Source: Paracoccus sp. M683
GTDB taxonomy: Bacteria > Pseudomonadota > Alphaproteobacteria > Rhodobacterales > Rhodobacteraceae
Length of the DNA stretch: 64,000 nt
Assembly: GCF_007096355.1 (NCBI RefSeq)
Contig: NZ_VKDF01000014.1
Coordinates: forward strand, 1 to 64,000
Direction: 5' to 3'
Part shown: piece by piece, positions 33,831-41,984 of the stretch
How the letters are laid out: each line of letters begins with the position of its first letter
Numbering within the stretch: position 1 is the stretch's first letter
Program-made: the position numbers and the translations under genes
The notes under the pieces: generated by a model
Told to the model about the DNA's origin: nothing
Database searches by the model: none
The model's input: the letters and a program-made list of their open reading frames with translations, nothing else

Positions 33831-33867
33831 AAAAACGCCGCCGCCGGAATGTCCGGTGCGGCGGCGC
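33831..33867 (-). terminator. Terminator downstream of iscR (minus strand)
   Basis: On the minus strand CGCCGCCGCACCGG pairs with CCGGCGGCGGCG (one bulge/mismatch) around ACATT and is followed by TTTTT. It lies 31 bases after the iscR stop. Confidence 0.85.
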
Positions 33868-33897
33868 GGATTGCGGATAGTGTCGATTGCCGTGGGG

Positions 33898-34356
33898 CTA
33901 TTCGTCCACGACCCGCAGGATCTGCGGCAAGGCGGGGCAGGGCAGCAGCTGGTTTCTGGCGACATCAGCCAGGGTGTGATTGTGCAGGAAGACATAGACA
34001 TTGGCCGACAGGCTTTCCCACAGCCGGTTCGACAGCGTCTGCGCCCGCGACCCCGACACCCCGCCCGACGCGCCCGCCCCCACGTGCAGCGCGCTGACGG
34101 TTTCGTCCACCGCCTCCAGCACATCGGCGATGCGGATGGTTTCGGGCGTGCGCGCCAGTTTGTAGCCGCCGCCGGGGCCACGGACGCTGTCAACCAGCCC
34201 GGCGCGGCGCAGGCGGACAAACAGCTGTTCCAGATAGGCCAGCGATATATCCTGACGCTCGGCGATTTCGGCCAGCGAGGTCAGGTCGTCGGAACGGGCG
34301 ATGGCCAGATCGGTCAATGCGATGACGGCATAACGGCCCTTGGTCGACAGCTTCAT
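33898..34356 (-). CDS. iscR: Rrf2-family regulator, IscR type with a single cysteine
   Basis: The 152-residue protein begins MKLSTKGRYAVIALTDLAIA and has the Rrf2 winged helix (SLAEIAERQDISLAYLEQLF; GPGGGYKLAR). The usual three clustered cysteines of E. coli IscR are missing; the only Cys is residue 140 (LLPCPAL). IscR of Rhodobacter sphaeroides is likewise described as binding an Fe-S cluster without the classical triad. It probably represses Fe-S assembly genes, none of which are in the window. Confidence 0.82.
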   Translation of the reverse strand: MKLSTKGRYAVIALTDLAIARSDDLTSLAEIAERQDISLAYLEQLFVRLRRAGLVDSVRGPGGGYKLARTPETIRIADVLEAVDETVSALHVGAGASGGVSGSRAQTLSNRLWESLSANVYVFLHNHTLADVARNQLLPCPALPQILRVVDE

Positions 34357-34530
34357 TCCGGTCCCTCCTCGGTCTGTGCATCCTGCGGTGCGGTTTTCTT
34401 GACGCGTGCCGTGGCGCTGCGCTATGCCGCAGACGCCTGTTCTTGCGCTTTTCGCATGCGCGCACCAGATAGTGTGATCTAGAGCCCGACCGCATTAGCG
34501 TCAAGAAATCCCTGTCCGCGAAGGAAGCCC

Positions 34531-35193
34531 ATGCCCGAGTTGATTTTCCCCGGTCCCGAAGGACGTCTGGAAGGCCGCTATCACCCCCAGCCCGGCAAGC
34601 CCGACGCGCCAATTGCCATCGTGCTGCATCCGCACCCGCAATATGGTGGGACGATGAATAACCGGGTCGTCTATAACCTTCATTATGCCTTTCATAACAT
34701 GGGCTTCACCGTGATGCGGTTCAATTTCCGCGGAGTCGGCCGGTCGCAGGGCGAGTTTGATCAGGGTATTGGCGAGCTGTCAGATGCCGCCTCGGCACTG
34801 GATTATTTGCAGGCGATGAACCCCAATTCCAAGCATTGCTGGGTCGCCGGTTTCAGCTTTGGCGCGTGGATCGGGATGCAGCTGCTGATGCGCAGGCCCG
34901 AGATCACCGGCTTTATCTCGGTCGCGCCGCAGGCCAATGTCTATGATTTCAGCTTCCTGGCGCCGTGCCCGTCCTCGGGGCTGATCGTGAATGGCACCGC
35001 CGACCGTGTGGCGCCGCCCAAGGATACGCAGACACTGGTGGGCAAGCTGGCCGAGCAGAAGGGCATCACCGTGACGCATGAGGAAATCGAGGGCGCTGAT
35101 CACTTCTTCCGCGATGATGAGGCGCATATGAAGCCGATGATCGACCTTGTGCAGACCTATGTGCGCCGCAGGCTGACCGAGACCACGCGGTGA
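34531..35193 (+). CDS. Alpha/beta hydrolase
   Basis: The 220-residue protein has the hydrolase nucleophile elbow GFSFGAW, an oxyanion region HPHPQYGGTMNNRVVYNLHY, a likely acid in IVNGTADRVAPP and a His in EIEGADHFFRDD. This matches the small dienelactone-hydrolase-like group. Substrate unknown. It is divergent from iscR, and its TGA overlaps a GTG that can start the HD-domain gene. Confidence 0.83.
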   Translation: MPELIFPGPEGRLEGRYHPQPGKPDAPIAIVLHPHPQYGGTMNNRVVYNLHYAFHNMGFTVMRFNFRGVGRSQGEFDQGIGELSDAASALDYLQAMNPNSKHCWVAGFSFGAWIGMQLLMRRPEITGFISVAPQANVYDFSFLAPCPSSGLIVNGTADRVAPPKDTQTLVGKLAEQKGITVTHEEIEGADHFFRDDEAHMKPMIDLVQTYVRRRLTETTR

Positions 35194-36374
35194 CAGGGCA
35201 AGCCGGGGCTTTGCCCCGGACCCCAGGATATTTGGATGAAGAAGAAGCGGCAGGGCTGGTGCGGAACCTGGCCTTTCTGGCCGAGGCCGACCGGCTGAAA
35301 TCGGTCCTGCGGGCGAATGCGCTGATGGATCTGTCGCGGCCCGAGAACAGCGCCGAACACAGCTGGCATGTCGCGCTGTGGGCGCTGGTTTTCGGGGCGT
35401 CGGATCGCGCCATTGCCATGTTGCTGTTGCATGATCTGGTCGAGATCGACGTGGGCGACCAGCCGATCCATCTGGAGCATGATCGCGATGCGCTGGCGCG
35501 GGCCGAGGCGCAGGCGGCGGCGCGGATCATGGGGATGGCCGCCGGGCCCGATGCCCTGATCGCGCTGTGGCAAGGGTTTGAGCAGGTCGCTGACGATGAT
35601 GCGGTCATGGCCAAGCGGATGGATCATGCACAGCCGCTGTTTCAGGTGCTGATGGCGCCGCAGCCCCTGTCCGATCACGTGACCATCGTTCGCGACAATC
35701 TTGCCGGTGGCAGGGCCGCGCGGCTGCGGGAAGAATGGCCCGAGGCGATGGCGGCGGCCGGGGTGTTGCTTGCGGGCGAGGCGCCCCCCGAGGGGGATCT
35801 GACCCGCCGGCTGCGGTTTCTGGCCGAGGCGGATCGGCTGAAATCGGTCTATCGCGCCAATACGCTGATTGACGGGTCACGGCAGGAAAACAGCGCGGAG
35901 CACAGTTGGCATCTTGCTTTATATGCGCTGATCCTGGCCGATCAGGCTGGCGCCGGCATTGATATCGGCCGGGTGATCCGCATGTTGCTGATCCATGATC
36001 TTGTCGAGATCGATGTGGGCGATGTGCCGCTGCATTCCGCAGGCGGCCAGGCGCATGGCTCGGTCGAGGTGCAGGCCGCCGAGGCTGCGGCGGCGCGGCG
36101 GATATTCGGGCTGCTGCCGCCATCGCAAGCCGCCGCGCTGTACGCGCTGTGGCAGGAGTTCGAGGCGACCGAAACACCTGATGCGGTCTTTGCCAAGGCC
36201 TTGGACCGGGCGCAGCCGGTGGTGCAGAACCTGCTGTCGGGCGGGGCGGGTTGGGTCGACTATGGGGTCACGCTGGCTGATATCGAAACGCGGGTGGGCG
36301 AGAAGGTCGCGCGTGGCGCCCCACGGCTTTGGGCGGCGTTGCATCGGCGTTTGCGTTTGCATTTCGCGGGGTGA
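35190..36374 (+). CDS. Tandem HD-domain hydrolase (YfbR/HDDC2-like duplication)
   Basis: 394 residues from GTG 35190. Two copies of one domain follow each other: RPENSAEHSWH...LLLHDLVEIDVGD and RQENSAEHSWH...LLIHDLVEIDVGD. Each has the His, HD and Asp metal ligands of 5'-deoxynucleotidase-like HD proteins, so it is an internal duplication. The first ~20 codons coincide with a dispersed repeat; TTG 35232 or GTG 35259 may be the true start. Substrate probably a nucleotide, by family. Confidence 0.78.
   Translation: MTGQAGALPRTPGYLDEEEAAGLVRNLAFLAEADRLKSVLRANALMDLSRPENSAEHSWHVALWALVFGASDRAIAMLLLHDLVEIDVGDQPIHLEHDRDALARAEAQAAARIMGMAAGPDALIALWQGFEQVADDDAVMAKRMDHAQPLFQVLMAPQPLSDHVTIVRDNLAGGRAARLREEWPEAMAAAGVLLAGEAPPEGDLTRRLRFLAEADRLKSVYRANTLIDGSRQENSAEHSWHLALYALILADQAGAGIDIGRVIRMLLIHDLVEIDVGDVPLHSAGGQAHGSVEVQAAEAAAARRIFGLLPPSQAAALYALWQEFEATETPDAVFAKALDRAQPVVQNLLSGGAGWVDYGVTLADIETRVGEKVARGAPRLWAALHRRLRLHFAG
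35208..35246. repeat. GGATATTTGGATGAAGAAGAA repeat, copy B
   Basis: A CCCCGGACCCC segment followed by GGATATTTGGATGAAGAAGA repeats the element seen near 26015 and 37867. Here it overlaps the start of the HD-domain reading frame. Confidence 0.7.
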
Positions 36375-36604
36375 GTCGGCGCAGAATCGCGCCTGCGCGC
36401 AATATTTGGTCGATGCCGTCGGACATCCCGCCGCGCTGCTTGTTCAGCCTTTGATCCCTGGCAGGAATGGCCCTGCCTGTGTCGCGGCTGCCATCACAAG
36501 ACATGATGCCAAAAGGAATGCATACAATCGCATACCGTCTTTCCTTTCCGCTGATATGGCAGTATAGCCGCCCGCAAAGCCGATAGTAATCGAAGGGAGC
36601 CACC

Positions 36605-37816
36605 ATGTCGAAGATCAAGGTAGAAAACCCCGTCGTCGAGCTCGACGGCGACGAAATGACCCGGATCATCTGGGATTTCATCAAGCAGAAGCTGATCCTG
36701 CCTTATCTGGACGTCGACCTGAAATATTACGACCTCGGCATCGAGGAACGTGACCGCACCGATGACCAGATCACGGTGGACGCGGCCGAGGCGATCAAGA
36801 AATACGGTGTTGGCGTGAAATGCGCGACCATCACCCCGGACGAACAGCGGGTCGAGGAATTTGGCCTGAAGAAGATGTGGCGCAGCCCCAATGGAACGAT
36901 CCGCAACATCCTTGGCGGTGTGATCTTCCGCGAGCCGATCATCGCCAAGAACGTGCCGCGGCTGGTGCCGGGCTGGACCAAGCCCATCATCGTTGGCCGC
37001 CACGCATTTGGCGACCAATATCGCGCCACCGATTTCCGCTTTCCCGGCAAGGGCAAGCTGACGATCAAATTCGTCGGTGACGATGGCGAGACGATCGAGC
37101 ATGAAGTGTTCCAGTCGCCCGGTTCGGGTGTGGCAATGGCCATGTATAACCTGGACGATTCGATCCGCGATTTCGCCCGCGCCAGCATGAACTATGGCCT
37201 GAACCGCGGCGTGCCGGTCTATCTGTCGACCAAGAACACCATCCTCAAGGCCTATGACGGTCGCTTCAAGGATCTGTTCCAGGAAGTGTTCGACGCGGAA
37301 TTCGCCGAGAAGTTCAAGAAGGCCGGCATCACCTATGAACACCGCCTGATCGACGACATGGTCGCATCGGCGCTGAAATGGTCGGGCGGCTATGTCTGGG
37401 CCTGCAAGAACTATGACGGCGACGTGCAGTCGGATACCGTGGCGCAGGGTTTTGGCTCGCTGGGGCTGATGACTTCGGTTCTGATGACGCCCGATGGGAA
37501 GATCGTGGAATCCGAGGCCGCGCACGGCACCGTGACCCGCCACTATCGCGAGCATCAGAAGGGCAACGCCACCTCGACCAACTCGGTTGCCTCGATCTAT
37601 GCCTGGACGGGCGGGCTGAAGCACCGCGCCAAGCTGGACGGGAATGATGCGCTGATGAACTTTGCCACCACGCTGGAAAAAGTCACCGTTCAGGCCGTGG
37701 AAGATGGGTTCATGACCAAGGATCTGGCGCTGCTGGTGGGGCCGGATCAGAAATGGCTGACGACCATGGGCTATCTGGAAAAGGTTGACGAATATCTGAA
37801 CAAGGCGCTGAACTGA
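36605..37816 (+). CDS. icd: NADP-dependent isocitrate dehydrogenase (dimeric, eukaryote-like)
   Basis: The 403-residue enzyme (KVENPVVELDGDEMTRIIWD at the start) matches the homodimeric type II IDH. It has the substrate segment WRSPNGTIRNILGGVIFREP, metal-binding Asp residues (LIDDMVASALKWSGGY) and the NADP region EAAHGTVTRHYREHQKG. It converts isocitrate to 2-oxoglutarate in the TCA cycle. GAAGGGAGCCACC precedes the ATG. The 230 bases upstream hold no gene; a small GGCAG/CTGCC hairpin is the only structure noticed. Confidence 0.96.
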   Translation: MSKIKVENPVVELDGDEMTRIIWDFIKQKLILPYLDVDLKYYDLGIEERDRTDDQITVDAAEAIKKYGVGVKCATITPDEQRVEEFGLKKMWRSPNGTIRNILGGVIFREPIIAKNVPRLVPGWTKPIIVGRHAFGDQYRATDFRFPGKGKLTIKFVGDDGETIEHEVFQSPGSGVAMAMYNLDDSIRDFARASMNYGLNRGVPVYLSTKNTILKAYDGRFKDLFQEVFDAEFAEKFKKAGITYEHRLIDDMVASALKWSGGYVWACKNYDGDVQSDTVAQGFGSLGLMTSVLMTPDGKIVESEAAHGTVTRHYREHQKGNATSTNSVASIYAWTGGLKHRAKLDGNDALMNFATTLEKVTVQAVEDGFMTKDLALLVGPDQKWLTTMGYLEKVDEYLNKALN

Positions 37817-37829
37817 GGCGCAGGATAAC

Positions 37830-37857
37830 GGGCCGGGCGTATCGCCCGGCCCTTTTT
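37830..37857 (+). terminator. Terminator of icd
   Basis: GGGCCGGGCG and CGCCCGGCCC pair perfectly around TAT and are followed by TTTTT. Confidence 0.9.
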
Positions 37858-37865
37858 GCCTCCGG

Positions 37866-37961
37866 CGGGGATATTTGGATGAAGAAGAATTTCGCCTCGC
37901 TTTGATCCAAATATCCCAGGGGGGCCGCCCGGAACGGGCGGTGGGGGCAGCGCCCCCTTTT
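37866..37961. repeat. GGATATTT repeat pair, copies C and C'
   Basis: GGGATATTTGGATGAAGAAG at 37868 faces an inverted copy GATCCAAATATCCCAGGGGG at 37904. The right copy continues into GC-rich hairpins (GCCGCCCGG.../...CCGGGCGG and GGGGGCAGCGCCCCC) ending in a T-run. It lies between icd and purQ. Confidence 0.72.
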
Positions 37962-38013
37962 TTCTGGCCGATGGCTGCGGTAAGAGAAGGCGTCGCCCAG
38001 CAGGAGCCGTCTT

Positions 38014-38682
38014 ATGAAAGCCGCCGTCATTACCTTTCCCGGATCGAATTGCGATCGCGATCTGGCCGTTGCGCTGGAACAGGCGGGCGCGGATGTCGCA
38101 AGGGTCTGGCACAAGGACGAGGCCTTGCCGGCCGGAACGGATCTGGTCGCGGTGCCGGGCGGGTTTTCCTATGGGGATTATCTGCGCTGTGGTGCCATTG
38201 CGGCGCATTCGCCCATCGCGGCGGCGCTGCGCGATCATGCGGCTCGGGGCGGCTATGTGATCGGTATCTGCAATGGCTTTCAGGTACTGACCGAACTGCG
38301 CCTGCTGCCGGGGGTGCTGATGCGCAATCACGGGCTGACCTATCTGTGCAAGCCGGTCGAATTGCGGGTCGAGGCCGTCGATACCGCCTTTACCGCTGGC
38401 TACCAGGCCGGGCAGCGGATCACCGTGCCCATCGCCCATCATGATGGCAATTATCAGATCGACGCCGAAGGGCTGGCCCGGCTGCGGGGGGAAGGGCGTG
38501 TGGCCTTCAGCTATGCCGCGCCGGTCAACGGTTCGGTGGCCGATATTGCCGGCGTTTTCTCGGACAATCGCCGGGTTCTGGGGATGATGCCCCATCCCGA
38601 ACGCGCCGCCGATCCGGCGCTGGGTGGCAATGACGGGGCGGTGCTGTTTCGTGCCCTCGTGGGGCAGGCTGTCGCCGCCTGA
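38014..38682 (+). CDS. purQ: Phosphoribosylformylglycinamidine synthase subunit PurQ
   Basis: The 222-residue glutaminase begins MKAAVITFPGSNCDRDLAVA. Its nucleophile Cys is in VIGICNGFQVL and the His-Glu pair is in MMPHPERAAD. It supplies ammonia to PurL in purine synthesis. purL is not in the window. CAGGAGCCGTCTT precedes the ATG. Confidence 0.96.
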   Translation: MKAAVITFPGSNCDRDLAVALEQAGADVARVWHKDEALPAGTDLVAVPGGFSYGDYLRCGAIAAHSPIAAALRDHAARGGYVIGICNGFQVLTELRLLPGVLMRNHGLTYLCKPVELRVEAVDTAFTAGYQAGQRITVPIAHHDGNYQIDAEGLARLRGEGRVAFSYAAPVNGSVADIAGVFSDNRRVLGMMPHPERAADPALGGNDGAVLFRALVGQAVAA

Positions 38683-38746
38683 CTTGAGCCGAACCCGTTC
38701 TGGCCCTAGATTGCTGTGATGCATTGCCGTTTGATGGATTTGCGGA

Positions 38747-40558
38747 TTGGCAAGAGAAGCGAAACCGGATCGCCTGTCCGATACGGAATCGGATGCGCCC
38801 CTGCGTAATCCGTGGTGGTTGCGTGCGGCCATTGCGCTGATTCTGGTGACAGCGGCGGTCGTCTTATGGGTCACAAATGCCTGGCTGACAGAACGCTTCT
38901 CGGAAACGACGCGGGTGCGGCAAGAGCTGCGCTCGGCCTTGTATATCGGGAACCTGCGGTCGGAATTGCAGCGCACCTCGGTGGTGCCGCTTTTGCTGGC
39001 GCGTGATCCGGCGCTGATCGGATCGCTGAACGGGCAGGATTTTTCGTCGACCTCGGCCCGGCTGATCGCGGCCCAGAAGGAAATCAACGTCGCCTCGATC
39101 CGGTTGCTGGATGCGTCGGGCCGGACGGTGGCGGCGACCGATCGACAGGTGCTGAGCACGAATGATGTCACGCGGCCCTATTTCGTCGATGCGCTGCGGT
39201 CGCGTGATACCGTCTTTACCGTCAGTCAGAACGATGCGGGCGGGAATGAATTCACCTATTCCCGCGCCGTCGTCGCGGATGGCAAGGCCGTGGGCGTCAT
39301 CGTGGTGGCGGCCGATCTGACCCGGCTGGAACGGTCCTGGGCCGGCATATCCGATGCGGTGGCGGTGCTGGACAGCGGCGGAACGATCATCCTGACGACC
39401 GAGCCTCGCTGGCGTGGCCTGACCCTGCCCGTGGCCTTGGCCGTACGCTCGGCCCCTACGGCGATCGAGCGGGCTTATCAGGTGACGGCCGACTGGACCA
39501 ACATGCCGCCGGATGCCTATGTGCAGGGCCGCGCGGTGATGCAGACCGAGGCCCGCATTCCGTTCCGCGGTTGGCGAATGGTGTCCTTTGCGACCTATGA
39601 TTCGATCCGCGAGCGGGTGAATGGCATCCTCGCGCTGGAAATCATGGGTTTTGCGATCCTGCTGGCCGCCACCTTCTATATGCTGTCGCGTCGCGAGCGG
39701 GTGAAATCGGCCGCCGTCATGCGTGAATCGGCGGATCTGCGGGCGCTGAACAGCCGGCTGAAGGCCGAGATCGCCGAGCGCGTGCGCGTGCAGCGGGAAT
39801 TGCGCGTGGCCGAACAGACGATGCAGCAAAGTTCCAAGCTGGCGGCTTTGGGCGAGATGTCGGCCGGCGTCAGCCACGAGTTGAACCAGCCCCTTGCTGC
39901 GATGAAGACCTATCTGGCCGGAGCACGGCTGTTATTGCAGCGCGGTCGCCCCGAGGAAGCGCTGTCCAGCTTTCAGCGCATCGACGATCTGGTCGAGCGG
40001 ATGGGATCCATCACCCGGCAGCTGAAAAGCTATGCCCGCAAGGGCGGCGAGGCCGTCGAGCCGGTCGATCTGCGCGCCAGCGTTTCGGCCGCACTGACGA
40101 TGATGGAACCGCAGCTGCGGACTGGAACGATCAGGGTCAGCCATATCTTTCCGCGCGAGAAGGTGATGGTCCTGGCTGATCGCATCCGGCTGGAGCAGGT
40201 GATCATCAACCTGCTGCGCAATGCTGTCGATGCCGTGAAATCGCGCCGCGACGCGATGATCGAGCTGTCGGTCAGCGCCGGTTCTCACGCCTATGTGTCC
40301 GTTCGCGATAACGGGCCGGGTGTTGCAGATCTGGAAAAACTGTTTGAACCTTTCTGGACGACGAAGAAGCCGGGCGAGGGAACCGGTCTCGGTCTTGCGA
40401 TTTCTTCCGGTATTGTTGCCGATTTCGGAGGGCGTCTGACGGCCCATAATGAAACGGGCGGGGGCGCGGTGTTCCTGGTGGAACTGCCGCTGTTCGAGCC
40501 CGATACACGGCGTGATGCGCCAGACCCACAGGGTGGGGCGCCGCTTGCGGCCGAATGA
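38747..40558 (+). CDS. dctB: DctB-type sensor histidine kinase
   Basis: The 603-residue protein has a first membrane helix (residues ~23-44), a periplasmic double-Cache-like sensor (LLDASGRTVAATDRQVLSTN; RPYFVDALRSRDTVFTVSQN), a second helix (~293-315), a coiled linker, the HisKA box with His377 (GVSHELNQPLAAMKTYLAGA) and a HATPase domain (NLLRNAVDAVKSRR; GEGTGLGLAISSGI). DctB senses C4-dicarboxylates in known systems. It starts at TTG 38747, with no in-frame ATG nearby. dctD follows after 23 bases. Confidence 0.88.
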   Translation: MAREAKPDRLSDTESDAPLRNPWWLRAAIALILVTAAVVLWVTNAWLTERFSETTRVRQELRSALYIGNLRSELQRTSVVPLLLARDPALIGSLNGQDFSSTSARLIAAQKEINVASIRLLDASGRTVAATDRQVLSTNDVTRPYFVDALRSRDTVFTVSQNDAGGNEFTYSRAVVADGKAVGVIVVAADLTRLERSWAGISDAVAVLDSGGTIILTTEPRWRGLTLPVALAVRSAPTAIERAYQVTADWTNMPPDAYVQGRAVMQTEARIPFRGWRMVSFATYDSIRERVNGILALEIMGFAILLAATFYMLSRRERVKSAAVMRESADLRALNSRLKAEIAERVRVQRELRVAEQTMQQSSKLAALGEMSAGVSHELNQPLAAMKTYLAGARLLLQRGRPEEALSSFQRIDDLVERMGSITRQLKSYARKGGEAVEPVDLRASVSAALTMMEPQLRTGTIRVSHIFPREKVMVLADRIRLEQVIINLLRNAVDAVKSRRDAMIELSVSAGSHAYVSVRDNGPGVADLEKLFEPFWTTKKPGEGTGLGLAISSGIVADFGGRLTAHNETGGGAVFLVELPLFEPDTRRDAPDPQGGAPLAAE

Positions 40559-40581
40559 ACAACGAATGACGAGGATGGCCA

Positions 40582-41907
40582 ATGGCACGTAAACTGAAAA
40601 TCGCGATCGTTGATGATGAACCCGATATGCGGGAATCGATCAGTCAGTGGCTGGTGTTGTCGGGCTTTCAGACCGAGACCTTCGCCAGCGCCGAAGAGGC
40701 GCTGAAGGTGATCGGGCCGGATTGGCCCGGTGTGGTGGTCACTGATATCCGCATGCCCGGCATGGACGGGATGGCCTTTCTGAAGCGGCTGATGGGGGTC
40801 GATTCCGGCTTGCCGGTCATCATGATCACCGGTCACGGCGATGTGCCCATGGCAGTTGAGGCGATGCGTCTTGGGGCCATCGACTTCATGGAAAAGCCGT
40901 TCAACCCCGATCGTATGACCGAACTGGCCAAGAAGGCCACGCAATCGCGGCGGATGACGCTGGATAACCGCGCCCTGCGCCGCGATCTGTCCGAAGGCCA
41001 GCAGGTCATGTCCAAGCTGATCGGCACCAGCCCGGTGATGGAACGCCTGCGCGAGGATATTCTGGATCTGGGTCAGGCCGATGGCCATGTTCTGATTGAC
41101 GGCGAAACCGGTACCGGCAAGACGCTGGTGGCCCATGCGCTGCATGCGGTCGGTCCGCGGGCCAGCAAGAAATTCGTGCCCGTATCCTGTGCGGCCTATA
41201 ATGACGAGGCGCTGACGGTCCGCCTGTTCGGGCCGATGGAAAACGGCGTGCCAGCGGTCGAAGAGGCGCGCGGAGGAACCCTGTGCCTTGAGGATATTGA
41301 GGCCCTGTCCGAGCCGCTTCAGGCCCGTCTGCTGGCCTTTATCAGCGATCAGGGCGTGCCGGCCGAAACCCGGATCATCGCCATCTCGAACGCGCGTGGC
41401 GAGGGGCGCAAGGCCGAGGATTCGCTGCGCCCGGATCTTTTCTATCGGCTGTCGGCGTTGAAGATCACCCTGCCGCCGCTGCGTGCGCGGGGCGAGGATA
41501 TTCTTGCCCTGTTCACCCGCATGACGGAACAGTTCAGCGAGGAATATGGCTGCGAGCCGCCGCAGGTAAACGCGCAAGAGGCGGCGCAGCTGTTGCAGGC
41601 GCCCTGGCCCGGCAATATCCGTCAGCTGATCAATGTGGCCGAACGTGCCGTGCTGCAAAACAGGCGCGGGTCGGGGTCCATCGCCTCGCTTCTGATGGCG
41701 GATGGTGACGACAACCAGCAGGCCACCACGACCGAGGGCAAGCCGCTGAAGGAATATGTCGAAAGCTTTGAAAAGATGCTGATCGACAACACCATGCGCC
41801 GCCACAAGGGCAGCATCGCCAGCGTGATGGAAGAACTGTGCCTGCCGCGCCGGACGCTGAACGAGAAGATGGCGAAATACGGATTGCAGCGCGGCGACTA
41901 TCTGTGA
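40582..41907 (+). CDS. dctD: DctD-type response regulator lacking the GAFTGA loop
   Basis: The 441-residue protein has a receiver domain with phospho-acceptor Asp55 (VVVTDIRMPGMDG), an AAA+ core with Walker A GETGTGKT (174-181) and arginine-finger region RPDLFYRLSALKITLPP, and a C-terminal Fis-type helix-turn-helix (LPRRTLNEKMAKYGLQ). Between RLFG and GGTLCLEDI only about 13 residues remain and no GAFTGA motif is present; Walker B reads LCLEDI instead of LFLDEI. It therefore probably does not contact sigma-54, like Rhodobacter capsulatus NtrC. ATG follows AACGAATGACGAGGATGGCC. Confidence 0.87.
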   Translation: MARKLKIAIVDDEPDMRESISQWLVLSGFQTETFASAEEALKVIGPDWPGVVVTDIRMPGMDGMAFLKRLMGVDSGLPVIMITGHGDVPMAVEAMRLGAIDFMEKPFNPDRMTELAKKATQSRRMTLDNRALRRDLSEGQQVMSKLIGTSPVMERLREDILDLGQADGHVLIDGETGTGKTLVAHALHAVGPRASKKFVPVSCAAYNDEALTVRLFGPMENGVPAVEEARGGTLCLEDIEALSEPLQARLLAFISDQGVPAETRIIAISNARGEGRKAEDSLRPDLFYRLSALKITLPPLRARGEDILALFTRMTEQFSEEYGCEPPQVNAQEAAQLLQAPWPGNIRQLINVAERAVLQNRRGSGSIASLLMADGDDNQQATTTEGKPLKEYVESFEKMLIDNTMRRHKGSIASVMEELCLPRRTLNEKMAKYGLQRGDYL

Positions 41908-41932
41908 GCGGCGCTAACCCTGCGACATAAAA

Positions 41933-41966
41933 GAACGGCGGCCACTGGGGCCGCCGTTCGTTCTTG
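41933..41966 (+). terminator. Terminator of dctBD, likely bidirectional
   Basis: GAACGGCGGCC and GGCCGCCGTTC pair around ACTGG and are followed by GTTCTTGC. The convergent RD-repeat gene ends just beyond it. Confidence 0.75.
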
Positions 41967-41984
41967 CTGGGGGGGCTTTCTGGA

